A stretch of 57,223 nt of DNA from assembly GCA_002633005.1 (NCBI GenBank), contig NMRA01000374.1, forward strand, positions 187,921 through 245,143, written 5' to 3'. Positions 45,346 through 57,071 of the stretch are shown here, one piece after another. The notes below the pieces were generated by a model that did not search any database, was not told the origin of the DNA, and saw only the letters and a program-made list of their open reading frames with translations. The translations under genes and the position numbers were made by a program. Each line of letters begins with the position of its first letter. The first letter of the stretch is position 1. Source of the stretch: Phoronis australis. Its lineage: Eukaryota > Phoronida > Phoronidae.

Positions 45346-47120
45346 GTTAGTTTTCGTATTTCGAAAAAAGAACAACACAAGCAGGCACACAAACTGAGAT
45401 CTCTTGTTTATCTGTACTGACTAATATTTATCTACATGTAACATGTGTGTAATGGCCTGGTCTCAATATTGCGCTCCCCAGAAATTCGGCAGTTTCCGTA
45501 ATGGAATCCGTCTGTAGTGTAGGGAACATTTGTCGAATGATAAGTGATGATACACATTGATCTATCCAAGACAATAGTTACGGTGCCCGAGATTTATCAC
45601 TCTTGTGAAGGAAATAAACGAAATGCAGTTTTAATGAAGCAAAACAACTAATTAGTGACCAAATCTATTTTCTTTATTCCTTTTCATTACTTCATTTTTG
45701 TTGTGACAATGTGAAAAGGCAAATCGTGCTTCTTGCTACTGCGTAAAATATCATGCAACACCAAAGGAATGAGAAAATTGACGTTTCTTAAGTAAAAGTA
45801 AAAAATATGGGTAATTTGTTTCGTTCAAAGATGCTGAGTGACAACTAATCTAACAAAGGTTACATTTTTGACCATTAGACGTTGCATGGCACTCAAGTAG
45901 TCAAATCAGTTGAGTGTGTTTGGCCTATAAATTCGCAGAATACACGCACGCTCATGCATTCCTTGGGATGCTTCAACAATGCGTGCTCTTTTACAAGCAT
46001 CCCAGCACATCAGCCCTCAGGGTGGCCCAACCATGCCAGGACATAGGATAAATCAAAACGTGGTCTGCTTCGATCGGAGGCGAAATGGTGTTCACCTTCA
46101 GGGTGTCAGTATCGAAGTTTCCCTGGAATTCCTGTAACAGATGATTTTCAAATGATATGATCGGCGAGAATCCAATGAGCAAAACACGGTAACTTGAACA
46201 GCAGTGCACGAATTTATCTCAAATAACATCAGCAGAGCCTTTTCATTAAATTCACTCGATTTTCAAACATGAATGTGTTTTCTTTTGCTTTGACTTTCGC
46301 AAAAATCTGCGAGACCATACAATGATCCTCGACTTCCCTGGGTGTTGATCTGTATGATTTTCAGGTATTCACTAACTCGTGAGCTCAGTTTATCCGGCAA
46401 TTAGAGCTCAGGTAAGACATCGAGCAACTGGGTACCCTGGTAATGGCTAACCTTCCAAAAATCAAAAGCTAGCAGGTAAAATAAAAGTTAATTTGGCTAT
46501 TTAAGTTACGAAACTGAATTTTGCATAATTATGCCGCCGTCGGACCAACGGAGATCTTTCGAAATATTTTTGATACTGAATTATTGAATCTCTATCGGTT
46601 TTAAGAGACTAAGTAAAATTTAAATCAACCAAAAGAACTGAGAAGCGTCATCGTAAGACAATTTTAAACTTTCGCTCAAAATCAAACAACTGTAATCAGA
46701 GGACAGGGAGAGGAGTGCAAATCTACTCGGCTGTCTACCAAGCTCGGCATTTCTGGAAATGCTCAGTCAACTCCTATGCTTTTTCATGAAAGTTCATTTA
46801 ACAATAACCAGTTGACAAGATTCCCCAGGGATTAGCCACTCAAAGCCGTTTTATACGGGGAAAAACGAAATGAAAATTGTGTTAAATAGTCAAATAAAGA
46901 ACTTTTACTGAATCGTGGGTATTGCACGAAAATATGTTGTCATAGGGCCGTCCCGAATTAAACAGCGACACGCAAATCTGTATGTATTTACCCGCAACGC
47001 CGTAAACATCCGTCTGGCACATTTGCTGTCTCGTTTTCGTACCATTGGAGTTTCACATGTCATTTGCTGTTGTCTGATTCTTTACAAGTTTTTCTTGGTT
47101 CCATTGCTCTACCCGACGTA
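45346..47120. other. no supported gene
   Basis: No open frame above about 72 codons and no domain recognised. A/T-rich intergenic or old-repeat sequence. Confidence 0.4.
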
Positions 47121-47123
47121 ACA

Positions 47124-47330
47124 ATGCCAACGAAGTATTGCTTCTGTGCTGTTCGCGGGCAGCACTTCGGACGTGAGAACGTTTGATAAACCTGACAAAT
47201 ATCCGTGAATGCGTCATGTGAAATTCTTCACCTTCCGCGACATCAACGAGATACACGAAAATGTGCCTGATTTCCAAAACGAGGTCACGCACTTTCTTAT
47301 CTAAAGGACGAAGGAAAGGTCTATGGCCGT
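47124..47330 (+). pseudogene. possible decayed THAP-type zinc-finger domain
   Basis: Starts at ATG 47124: MPTKYCFCAVRG, then one frame over GSTSDVRTFDKPDKYP, a TGA, and MRHVKFFTFRDINEIHENVP. THAP (C2CH) domains start MPxxC..., with a GC(T/N)xx turn and a V-F-F-x-F-P segment about 30 residues on, as seen in P-element, Kolobok and domesticated THAP proteins. The layout fits, but Cys and Pro positions are degraded and a frameshift plus a stop intervene. No transposase part follows. Confidence 0.4.
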
Positions 47331-47339
47331 GTAATCCGG

Positions 47340-50300
47340 GGCGGCCCAATTGAAAACGTCTTTAACAGTCCTATTTTAATCATTGACTTAACATCTGGTT
47401 AAGAATTAAGTTTCCTTTAGTCAAAAACCAGTCGCACAGGAAATGACGCACAGTATATATCTATATCTATCAATGTGTGTATGTGTGCGAGCGCGTGCGT
47501 GTGAATGAATATATGCAAAAAAATTAGATGTCAGTGTAATTCGGTAGCAGTTTTTCATGGACACTAAGAGACATAACGTAAAACAAGTTAAATTAGTTGC
47601 TATATTTCGAGAGGAAATGACTCAACCTCAGGCAATAGGTGAAATGGATGGGGAGGAAACGAAGATTTGAGTTTTTGCTATTCGCTTGTCACTCCGCAAT
47701 TTGTATTTTAACCTACCGGTGAACTCATGGACTAAAGCATTCACTGGGCTCATTGGCTAACATTTGGGACATAAACTGAACTCACAAGATGGCAGACGAT
47801 TTGATTCGTTGTTCTTAGAGGAAGGTAAAAAAATGAATGGTAACTGGTAAGACCGTTTGCGGTTTTCTAAAACGTGTCAATGGAATTTTATTTCGTTAGT
47901 ACTAACACACTGAACAAAAAAATCTTCATTCTTTTGTTTTATATCACCAAGTGGTGAAAAACCCTTCGGTGGAACTCCAGCTATCTTTAAGACAGAGCTG
48001 AGTGTTGGCTACGTTAACGGGCGATCCTTCCCAAAAAGCCTTCTACTGGAGTCACTGTCCATTACCCTATATGTTGACCACTTCTAACACCAAAAATTGA
48101 TTGCTCGGCAGAATATTTTATGAGTTGCAAATTAGCAACTAAGTATGAAGGTTTTGCAAAATGTTTTTGAAATGATATATCGGCTCCGTAAATCTTACAA
48201 TTGTGATCGGTTGATACCAGGCTCAATAAGTATCAGACGGTATGAACGTTCCAACCCTGAAACCGAAAATTCAAGAAACTGACTCGGTGACTGAATTTGT
48301 TTGAGCACATTTTTAGTTTCATTTGCATTTCTGACACATGACAAAATTTTAATTACATCGTTTTGAAAGTTTCAGTGAATGCTAATGAAAATATTGTTTT
48401 CGACACTGACGATGACATAGTTTACAACCAGATTAAGTTTTTCACGTGCCTCAATCGGTATCCTGGCTTCGCTAGTTCAGTAGGTGGGCCACATTGGGAG
48501 TTCCATAAAACTTCCGGTTGCTGAGCTTGAGGCAATTGGAATCAAAATTTTGAATAAATAAAATCTATAGGCAGCAATGTGCGAGACTGATTTTGTGAGT
48601 TCTTGCTGGATGTCACCACAATGGAAACTTTGACGAAGGCAACTTAAGGAGGCTCACATTCGCCACTACTCGAGTCGGGTACTCGAAACCCCCGGACGGT
48701 CACAGAAGTCCATTAAGACTTAGCTCTGCTGGAAGTGGCGATAGAAACTTTTTTATTCGTCCCATTGTATTTGTGTTTTTGTTTGTGTTTGAATCTTATT
48801 GGGCAAACCACACCTTTTCACGTTTGATGGGACCCATTTGATTTCGCGTTATACATCGTGGCTTAGTTTGTATGATGCTTGTGTTGGGATTTAAGAGCAA
48901 TTTCATATAAAACCAGATGGTGGGCTATATATGCAAAAACCATTTTTTTTTGAAATTCAGCACATCAGCTGGCCTTGTCAAAAGAAACATGATCCTGAGT
49001 TTCCGAGTTTTTAAACCCTTTTTACGACCTCTTTGTACTTTTTCTGAAAAATAGCAAATAACAGTACTTGGAAGTAGGTGACATTTTGTCAGCAACAACA
49101 CATCATCGCTTCACGCTATAGAAAAAATAACTATATATCAGAAAGGAGAAAGAATAACGCACAAGAAAAACTAGTTCGGATGGATTTATTGATTTTTTAT
49201 GTCCTCCCATTTTAGCCTACAAAAATTTCATTTCCACTGCTTGTTGTTAAGGCCATTTTACGCATTTTTATCACTCTCCCAAATCTATATCGGATTCTTT
49301 TGGAACATGAGTTAACTTCCATCTTTTACTGCTGTCTTTGTTCAGCCCAACGCAAGAATGTAAAATTTTGTCTCTTTCATAGTTTTTTACATAACTCACA
49401 CACTTTTCTGCCAATCTGTGACTGTCAGTTTGATTAAAAGACTCTAGGAGGCGCTACTCGATTGTGCAATTATCTATCGACCAAGATGCCAAATAGAACA
49501 AATATCATTCGTTTTGTTACATCAGTGACGAAGGAGATCATTGGAAGCTGTATGAGCGATTTTTTCTTCGCGGATTTTCAATTTTGCTGGTGCAAAAATA
49601 AAAATTTGTTGTAGGATTACAGAAATCAAAAAAATCAATTTTAATGTACTTATGAGTTAATAATACAGCCACATCACCATCTCATACTTCAGGGTGCCCA
49701 TTACCCATTGCTTGGCCAGTTTTCAAACACCGTAATTGACTAAGAATCCCACGCACTGCCTGTAGTGCATGTTGGTCCATTTTCAGACCTCCTGGACAAA
49801 TCCCTGTATATGCGCTTGAAAAAATCCTCTCAAACTATTAGCAAAGTTCATACTAAAACTAATCAAGATCCTGATCACACGTGAAAAGAAGACGGTGGAT
49901 ACGAGCAGAAGTGTCGTGTTATTGGACATACAAAGTGTTACGCAATGCTTCTTGTACTACACAAAAGCGGCCGAGCATGGTGGCAGTGCGCCAGTGGAAT
50001 TTGCAATTTCAAAAAATAACAGGTACGGATATTTACGATTGAAAACATAATACTTTCAGTTATATCTAAGATACCGGCTTTCCAAACCAGTATTTAAGCA
50101 ATTGGGTGTTGTTGCGACTTACCAGCTAAAAGTTTCACAATATGTAAGTTCCGTTCATGCAGCGGACTCAAAACCACAGTTTCTTGAGAGTATGCTGGAT
50201 TTAGTGTTTGATGCATTTCTACACAACACTTCAAAAAACTGCATTTTGTTTGTAGAAAACAAGAGCTACTCCTTTAAAAATCTCAGTAGTTCCAATAGAA

Positions 50301-50584
50301 TCAATCATGTAAAAAGTATGCGTTACGAGTCTCAAACTGAACATCAAACAAAAAAACGCTAGTAAAAAGTGACAGAAGATTTCAACGTTCATAATCAGTG
50401 GCTTGGATAATTTTCCCCAAACGGCCACCACTCAAATCTCTCCCCCATGGACGACCCTAATTTGCGTCATCTTCCATTTTTCCCCAATTTCGCCCAGGGT
50501 GGACCCCAGTCCCTAGCTACGATAATGATGACCACAACAATATCGTAATAATAGGCAACAACTAAAACATGTTCATAATTTCCT
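47340..50584. other. no supported gene
   Basis: Contains a short TATATCTATATCTAT run at about 47455 and a GTGTGTATGTGTGCGAGCGCG stretch split over 47474-47495. A roughly 50-codon open stretch at about 48370-48520 and an 86-codon frame at 50102-50362 are unrecognised. Nothing else. Confidence 0.35.
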
Positions 50585-53445
50585 ACAGTTTATGATAATA
50601 ACTCATTCATGACTTCAAGCTCCAACTCATTCATTGAGGCAAACTCGTGGGCAGCAGCAGCATCAGCATCTTCAATATTCTGAATATTTCCGATTCGAGA
50701 CGCGGCAACCGTGACCATAGGGAAAAAAATCCAGCAATCTGCTACTCCGACAGCCACTCTTCAGAGGAGAAAACCTTTCTTTGCTTATTCCTGGCTTCTC
50801 GCATCATCTTTACAACCTCAGTTGGCTGTTGTTTTCTGCCTGACTGTTCACCTTCAGAAAATATATCACTGGGTTAAGTCTTTACCTTCTCAGAGAAGCG
50901 GACCGCTTTTCTGGTACTTTTAGGGTCCAATCCTGCGGCGACTTGATCAGCAACGTAAACGGCAGACAACTCAGGAGATGATACAGCTCTGATAGTAGAT
51001 AAAATCTCAGATTGTCTTGAAATGTGGTCGAACTGAGTCTCGTTCTGGAGGGATGATGAATGAGCACGAACATCCAAGTGCTCATTTAGCTCAGCATCTG
51101 TAGGAAAAGATTTCGAGCACCCATAGTGAGTGCATGTGAACTTCGTATGACGTTCACGGGATACCAGCCCCGACTCAACCCTTGGAGTTGTAAAACACTC
51201 GTGTGTCGCTAGGTCGAGACTTTTCAGAGGCAACAGTTTACATGACTTGTTGATGACAAGTTTTCCCTCCCCTACTCTATGGGCCTCCCATGCTCGAATG
51301 CCATCTGCGGAATACTCAAAGTTTGTCAGCAAACTTATATCCCTGGGATATTCTGCTTGGGAAGGACCTTTGGGGCATTCACACTACAGGCCGACACCTA
51401 ACAGCCTTTGACATCTCCTCTAGACTCTAGCGCATGTTTCAGGTCGACTGCATTTTGAACGTTGTTGCCTTCGTTGACGAAGTACTTGGCATGGGACTTC
51501 AAGGGTGCGATTTTCCTGTCACAGATGTCTTTTCCCTTCTGACTTTCACTGAAGTCGTAGCACAGAATGGAGATGCCGGTGTTACAAGATATGTAGAACA
51601 AATGAATCAGAAGGGCGGCTGAATGGTAACAATTGGCATTGTTGGAGCGTAGGAAAGCTTCCATTATTTGTGGATCCCTAGCTTTCACCTGCCTTATAGC
51701 TTAGCACATCTACCGTTAAACAGCAAACAGTGAAAAAGTCTTGCTTGCAGGCATCTAGAGTATGGATGTAAGTATGTACCTGAAATACAATAATTATGTA
51801 ACTCAAATAGGTCAGCTAGTTTAAAGAACTACCTTATTATATCTTATTATCACCTAAACCCGCAATCACATCACTCAACTTCAAACATGGTTCGTCTCAA
51901 CACGTTATTATATCAGTAGCTCCTTCAAAACATTTCTAGGGAGGGAGGAAATTTCCCCTTCACAAAGGTATGAAAATCATACATAAGTACAAAATGGCGT
52001 CAGTTAAAATGAAGGTTTGTGTGCAAAATCTACTAAGAGACAAAGAATGCATCACTGTCAAGCTTTTGTTGGGAAATGGCAAGAAAAAAAATAGATATTA
52101 AGTGCACACTCCCTGTATCTTGTACTGTTATAGTAAATCAATATACTAAAAAGAGGTAAAGGCAACAACATTGTTCATCACTGGCTTTCTGTTTAATATT
52201 GATCACATCTGAGAATTACTTTGTAACACCTTGAATACTAATTGAAGATTTATTTTTACCTGATGGCTTTCACCTTTCTTTGTGATACAAGCCGCCACGT
52301 GCCATAAGATCCTTTTTTCCAAACCAGTCGGACTGTGCTTCACGGAAACTGATGGGTATGAACTTCATTGCAAAATCCATTACAACCAAAACTTGGTGTG
52401 GGGTGAGAGATGACATCAGATCCTGTTTTGCTTGTTCCTGGTTTATCCCTCTGACATTATGCTGTGTGTTCTTGATAACAGCACGTCAATTTTTGTCTAA
52501 AACTAAGTCCAATCTCATGTCGATGTATAAAATATATAACGGCGCATTTCCATTGGTTTGCCAGTCCAACCTCCTATCTTCAGCTCTGGCAAGAATCAGC
52601 TGTAATTCCGATATACTTTCAAACTTCTGTGGCACTTTGCACGACCTCAGATGACTTCTGACGTCTTTTACACAGCTAATGAAGGCAACATTTCCTTCGC
52701 GATCACACTTATGTAACGAAAATTGACCAAATGTACAAGAAGGAAATTCCTCCATATTCTTTGCAGTGACAGGAAGTGCATGTAATCTCGAACCCTTAAG
52801 TGCTATTGGTGAAGTTCAACAAAGCATGGAGTGTTTTAGAAAATTGGGGTCTCAAAAGTGAAATTTAAATTTTTGTGATATTGCATTGTTCATGTTAGAT
52901 CATATATTTTAAGTGATATCTCTGAATTAAAAGAGTAGCCTCAATTCTCTTGTCAGTTAGAGTAAAGCCACATCACAAAAATCCCCAAATTCGAGGGTCA
53001 CGTTTAAAACTAAATGTATAAGAGACAAGTTTTTTTAAAAGCAATTATCAAAGTTCAATCTTAGAAGTGTCTACAAAGAGAATTTCGACTTCAAATATAT
53101 TCCGATATAGCAGGCAGGTTAAGCAACATCTTGCCACTTGTGACTGGCCTGAAAAGTGGTCTCGGAGTTTTCCCCCCTGCTGGAAATTTAATTGTACCTA
53201 TGAGTTGCAATTTTCATTTTCTTACTAACCTTACATAAGTCTTTATGACCATCAATGTCAAACTTTGTCACCAGTTTTTCAAGTTTGATTTTTTGCCGTT
53301 CAAAAAATGCAGTTTTACTGACATGAAAAAATGCAAAATATGACTTTATAGCCAAATAGATCAAATCTCGGTAACCAAAGGTCATTGATTGCAAATATTG
53401 AAGCAGTGTACTTTGGGCCAGCATCCTAACACATGCACAAAGCAT
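50585..53445 (-). pseudogene. locus 2 of the C2H2/RNase H-like-core family
   Basis: Minus-strand exons joined in phase 0. Exon 1 (about 53445-53230, donor AAG|GTTAGT): FGYRDLIYLAIKSYF...LEKLVTKFDIDGHKDLCK. Exon 2 (52794-52230, donor AAG|GTGTTA): HKCDREGNVAFISCVKDVRS, then TGA, then AKQDLMSSLTPHQVLVVMDF, AMKFIPISFREAQSDWFGK, a shift in an A-run, then WHVAACITKKGESHQVKINL. Exon 3 (51688 to about 50585, acceptor GGCAG|G): RSNNANCYHSAALL, YDFSESQKGKDICDRKIA, KHALESRGDVKGC, TAG at 51398, a shift, LLTNFEYSADGIRAWEAHRV, a C2H2 finger CTHYGCSKSFPTDAELNEHL...H, DPKSTRKAVRFSEKVKT, TAA at 50874, GEQSGRKQQPTEVVKMMREA, another stop and shift, and an acidic-Ala tail. It is dead, with at least four stops and three shifts. 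The core looks RNase H-like (my inference). From memory, similar predicted proteins recur in cnidarian and other animal genomes without assigned function. Confidence 0.65.
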
Positions 53446-53881
53446 TAGTTCTGTATGAATTTTTGAGTATATAGTGATTTTTCATTTTCATATGGTTTTT
53501 ATATGGAATCATTCTTAAATCGTACAAAATGCTTATGGTATTAAAATTGAATACAAGGTCGTTTTGAACTATGGCTTCCATTCTAGTTGTACAACACTGA
53601 TCTGATCACTGTGCTATGAGTAAAAGAAGTAAGAAACTCTTTTCATAGGTAGAGCTCCAACCCCAGCGAAAGATTCAGATCAGTCCCTTCGTTCCCGGTC
53701 ACCTGCCCTCCCCGACATCAATCCTCATCATATTTTGTCCTGATCGGCACCCATTCTCCGCAGCCGGTTTCTGCCCCCTAGTAATTTGTTCACTATTCTC
53801 GACAAGCTAGTTGAAAGTGAAAAAAAATCTTAAGCCACCTTGACGTTAACCTTGGTACAAAGCTGTATATAAATATACATG
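53446..53881. other. no supported gene
   Basis: A/T-rich, then a pyrimidine-rich stretch at 53640-53790 without an open frame. Further upstream exons of locus 2 could lie here, but none is recognised. Confidence 0.35.
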
Positions 53882-54185
53882 TATTTTGACGACAGTCTTC
53901 ATACAACTAGCCGGCTGGCTACCTTGATGTCAAAGGTGAGCTTTCTCCGTTTCAAAACCGTATGTACGTACATGTATACTTATACGATAAGGAGCATGTG
54001 CGTTCGGTATCATTTTTAATAACTATTGGTTATGTTTTCTGATTCGGCTCTGGCCAAAGTTGACTCATGTCAAATGAATAAAACGCGGAAGTTAGACGTG
54101 ACGTATACGCCGTGTTTTATGTAATTTATGAAGAATGGAGAACAAGAAGATATGTGTTGTAGAATTCAAACGAGACGATAATTAC

Positions 54186-54561
54186 CTTCCACCAGCCATT
54201 TTCGTCAACCACAAATGTCCAAACTCCGTTTTTCTTGTACTCTATGAAATACGAAGTAACAAAATTCTCTCTTTGTGCCGAATCTCCTTTGGTCACAATC
54301 CCTGTCACATTTCTAACCTGACCAAGGTCAAACAGTATCCATTGAACATGGTTCAATACTTCCGGAGACCATCCTCCGCTTTTCGATTCATTTTTAGCTC
54401 TATATATACGAGCCCTACTCGGTCCCGTATTTGAATTTAGAGAGCTCGACACCGTGATGTTCTGGTCAGGTATGGGTTGATCCCCTGAGACGAGCAGTTT
54501 GGTGCAAGGGTGGGCATTGATATCCTCAATTTTCAACATTCCGTTCCGTTCTTGCAGAGAC
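54186..54561 (-). CDS. F5/8 type C (discoidin) domain exon, intact
   Basis: Minus-strand exon between acceptor AAATTATAG| (54562) and donor TGGAAG|GTAATT (54185), 376 bases, open throughout in the frame starting at its second base. It encodes LKIEDINAHPCTKLLVSGDQ, then SSSLNSNTGPSRARIY, GGWSPEVLNHVQWILFDLGQ, VRNVTGIVTKGD and YFIEYKKNGVWTFVVDENGW. This is the first half of an F5/8C domain: the SSSLN...RARI loop, the W..FDLG strand, and the V.GI.TQG segment. Such domains bind carbohydrate or phospholipid in secreted and surface proteins. The exon ends in phase 0. The second half, expected in a downstream exon at lower coordinates, was not found within copy 2. So this is either one exon of a long gene or a stranded fragment. 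The paralogue at 11002-11377 has two stops. Confidence 0.75.
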
Positions 54562-56161
54562 CTATAATTTCAAAATAAATAGTGCATATGAGGTCTATAA
54601 TTCTCTTCACCGAAACAGCAATCAGGTTATTGTTGCTATCCATTTAAGAAAGCTTATAGTTTGACGACTAGTCTATGTATTTACCCAAATATCCACAAAG
54701 CTGTTAACTCAATAAAGGTATATATTTTCTCAAAGTAAAAAGTTTTTATAATTTGAAGTTTGACTTCCACGTTCTAGTTTTTTTAAAACGTGAAGCGTCG
54801 CGAGTTGTATTCACTATAGAGACTCAATGCCACTAGCGTGTGAACACTCACAGCAGCGTCCAAATGAAATGACAAGAACAGCTTCAATACATGTATGTAG
54901 TTGTGTTTTTATGGTGACCAGATGCAGAATTTCTCGTTCACTGCAGACCAAACAGTGAAATCTATTTCAGTCTAGGACTGTCTTGGAATATTCTTCAAAG
55001 ACAAATAAATGAGGCACTTTTTGGAAACTAGTATACAACCAACAGATATCCACAATCCTTGCACAAACAAAGCAATCGGGATATGACTGAGGAACAGAAT
55101 GTCCCTTCCGAGGCGACGCTTGCATAATTAATTAGAGCCCGGGAATTAAATTAAACTTGGAAATTTAACTAGGATAGCCAGGAAACCGCAATTAAATAAG
55201 AATTACATTAAAAGGGATTGCCCTTCCCTTTACGGAACCCTTCCTGAACTGGTGCATAGGGAGGTCAGGTCGAAGAAATCGACGATAGGCAGCTTATAAT
55301 CGCATTGATTGAACTATTGAACTAAGTGATGATTGCTCATTGTTTTGTAAAAAAGTTTCTGAATGACTGCAAACTAGATATCCTTTCCAAAACATCATCG
55401 ATTTTTTTACCATCCAAAAGCCGTTTCTCTACAATTTTTGGATAAAATACTGCTAGCTGAACGAGTAATTGACAAGCAATCAAAGGCCCAACCATAGCCC
55501 CTTGCATGAAGTACTTACAAAATGCAATTATGCAATAAAACAGTTACTGAATTTCACACTCATTTAGCATGTTGGTTTTCAGACCCAAAATGCAATAACG
55601 CCTGGGTTATCATCCCGTTTGGGGTCTGTAAACCAACATTTTGACCTCGGTAGAAATCAACAATTGTACGCTGTATATGGTCACTTTTGATTGGCTAATG
55701 GAACATCACTCGTCTCTAGGGAGCATACATTTTAATCAGTTGTGTATTCCGTACCTTGAATTCCGAATGAACGATAAACTGCTCTTATAGAACCGGTGTA
55801 TTACTATCTCACTGGAACGAGGCTTGAACAGCGCGAGGAAATGTTTCATTCAAATCGCTACAGCAAAACTGAAGCTGATCGCATGTACCAAGTTAGCTAG
55901 TCAAAACAATGTATACTTGTATACTGTAATTAAAATATCGTGCACTGAATTGGCTCTTTCCGTATTCAATGGCGTAATTCACAGCGTATTCCATGACCGT
56001 AATCCCAAGGGATTATTCCTCTTCTAACAATCCCTACTGGTATTTCTTGGCACATGCATATGCCATGGACTTATACGTGTACCTCGCTGGTTCCCTGCGT
56101 GCTTAGCCCAGTGGCACGTGCTTTAGCATTGGTCGATGTATTTTTACAACACCGTGAAAAA

Positions 56162-56374
56162 ATGGCGGACTGTGAACGATTTTTAGCATTGTCATGCAAG
56201 TGGCGTCGCTGCAACTATTCCGTTTCTGCAGTGATGGTTAATAACCGCGTGCTTGAATCACATATATGTACAATAAACACATGTCTGACCGATTTAACCG
56301 GTGTGTTAGTCATACCGTATATATTCCGCTGGACTTATATACAGAAATCTACGGTGGATCTTCTTAAACTTTAA
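56162..56374 (+). CDS. possible start exon or short frame conserved in both duplicates
   Basis: AAAAAATGGCGGACTGTGAA at 56157-56176 gives a good start context, and it is conserved at 12797. Copy 2 stays open for 70 codons (MADCERFLALSCKWRRCNYS...). Copy 1 stops after about 24 codons, or may splice at CAT|GTAAGT, where copy 2 has GCAAGT. The protein is unrecognised. It could equally be a 5' leader. Confidence 0.2.
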   Translation: MADCERFLALSCKWRRCNYSVSAVMVNNRVLESHICTINTCLTDLTGVLVIPYIFRWTYIQKSTVDLLKL

Positions 56375-56879
56375 ACCATGAAAATTTCATTGAGACAGTT
56401 TTGTTCTACTAACATGTTCAACTAATATTCCTTTCATGCAAGTCGGACAGTACGTTCGCGTTTAAGGCGTTATTGCAACAAGTAAGTGTTGTTTTGATTT
56501 TTGTTTGGTGTTTCTATATTTTATTTTGTCATGTATTCCCCTTTTCAGATAGTCACTGTTATTCTTCAACAACATTTCTGTACTTATCATCAGACTTCAG
56601 TAAACTCGCGACTGTTCATACTTAAAATGTTAGCAGCAGAAGTGTGTTGTGTTCATAAGCAGAGACCTGTGGGAAGAACTATTTTCCGTAACTGTAGCAA
56701 ATATATGACGCAATGAAATGAAAACGGTCGATATGGATGGATTGTAATGGGGCTATTCGGAGAATTCTCCTCGCGGTGTCGCTGCTGTACTAGTGGTGAT
56801 TGAATTGCGCATGCGTGGCTGTCTGCATGTAAACAACTGGTAAAAGATGGAATTTTTATCAAAATACGTCGTCGCGCTA

Positions 56880-57071
56880 AGCTAATTTCCCTGGTGCAAG
56901 TCTTCGACAGGTGGCCACAAATTCCCAAAAGACCTAAGGTTACTATATTCGTGGACAATTGCGGTCAACAGGGTCAACTAACTGACAAAAAGTGTGTGGA
57001 TGCTGAAGCCCCGTGCGTGCTCCATGTCAATGACTATGCAGTTCCATTCGGAGACTACACAACATTACTTT
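56880..57071 (+). CDS. possible exon, unknown protein
   Basis: An open frame reads SLVQVFDRWPQIPKRPKVTI, DNCGQQGQLTDKKCVDAEAP and VLHVNDYAVPFGDYTTLL, ending at a consensus donor, CTTT|GTAAGT. The same frame is open back to about 56800. The start is unclear: either the acceptor TCGACAG inside it or an upstream exon. The composition is protein-like, including several Cys. No family recognised, and the window ends before a following exon. Confidence 0.3.

Larger units (their letters stand above)
53882..56755 (+). repeat. segmental duplication copy 2 (compact)
   Basis: Collinear direct match to four separated blocks at 6601-19625. It lacks the 4.1-, 0.6- and 5.65-kb segments of copy 1. It has about 190 extra bases at about 54975-55165 (CTAGGACTGTCTTGG...GGAAATT). 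Divergence is moderate, and small indels are frequent in non-coding parts. Confidence 0.9.

Noticed and set aside
54975-55165. Copy 2-specific 190-base segment as a transposon
   Set aside because: No inverted ends or target duplication could be seen, so it may equally be a deletion from copy 1.
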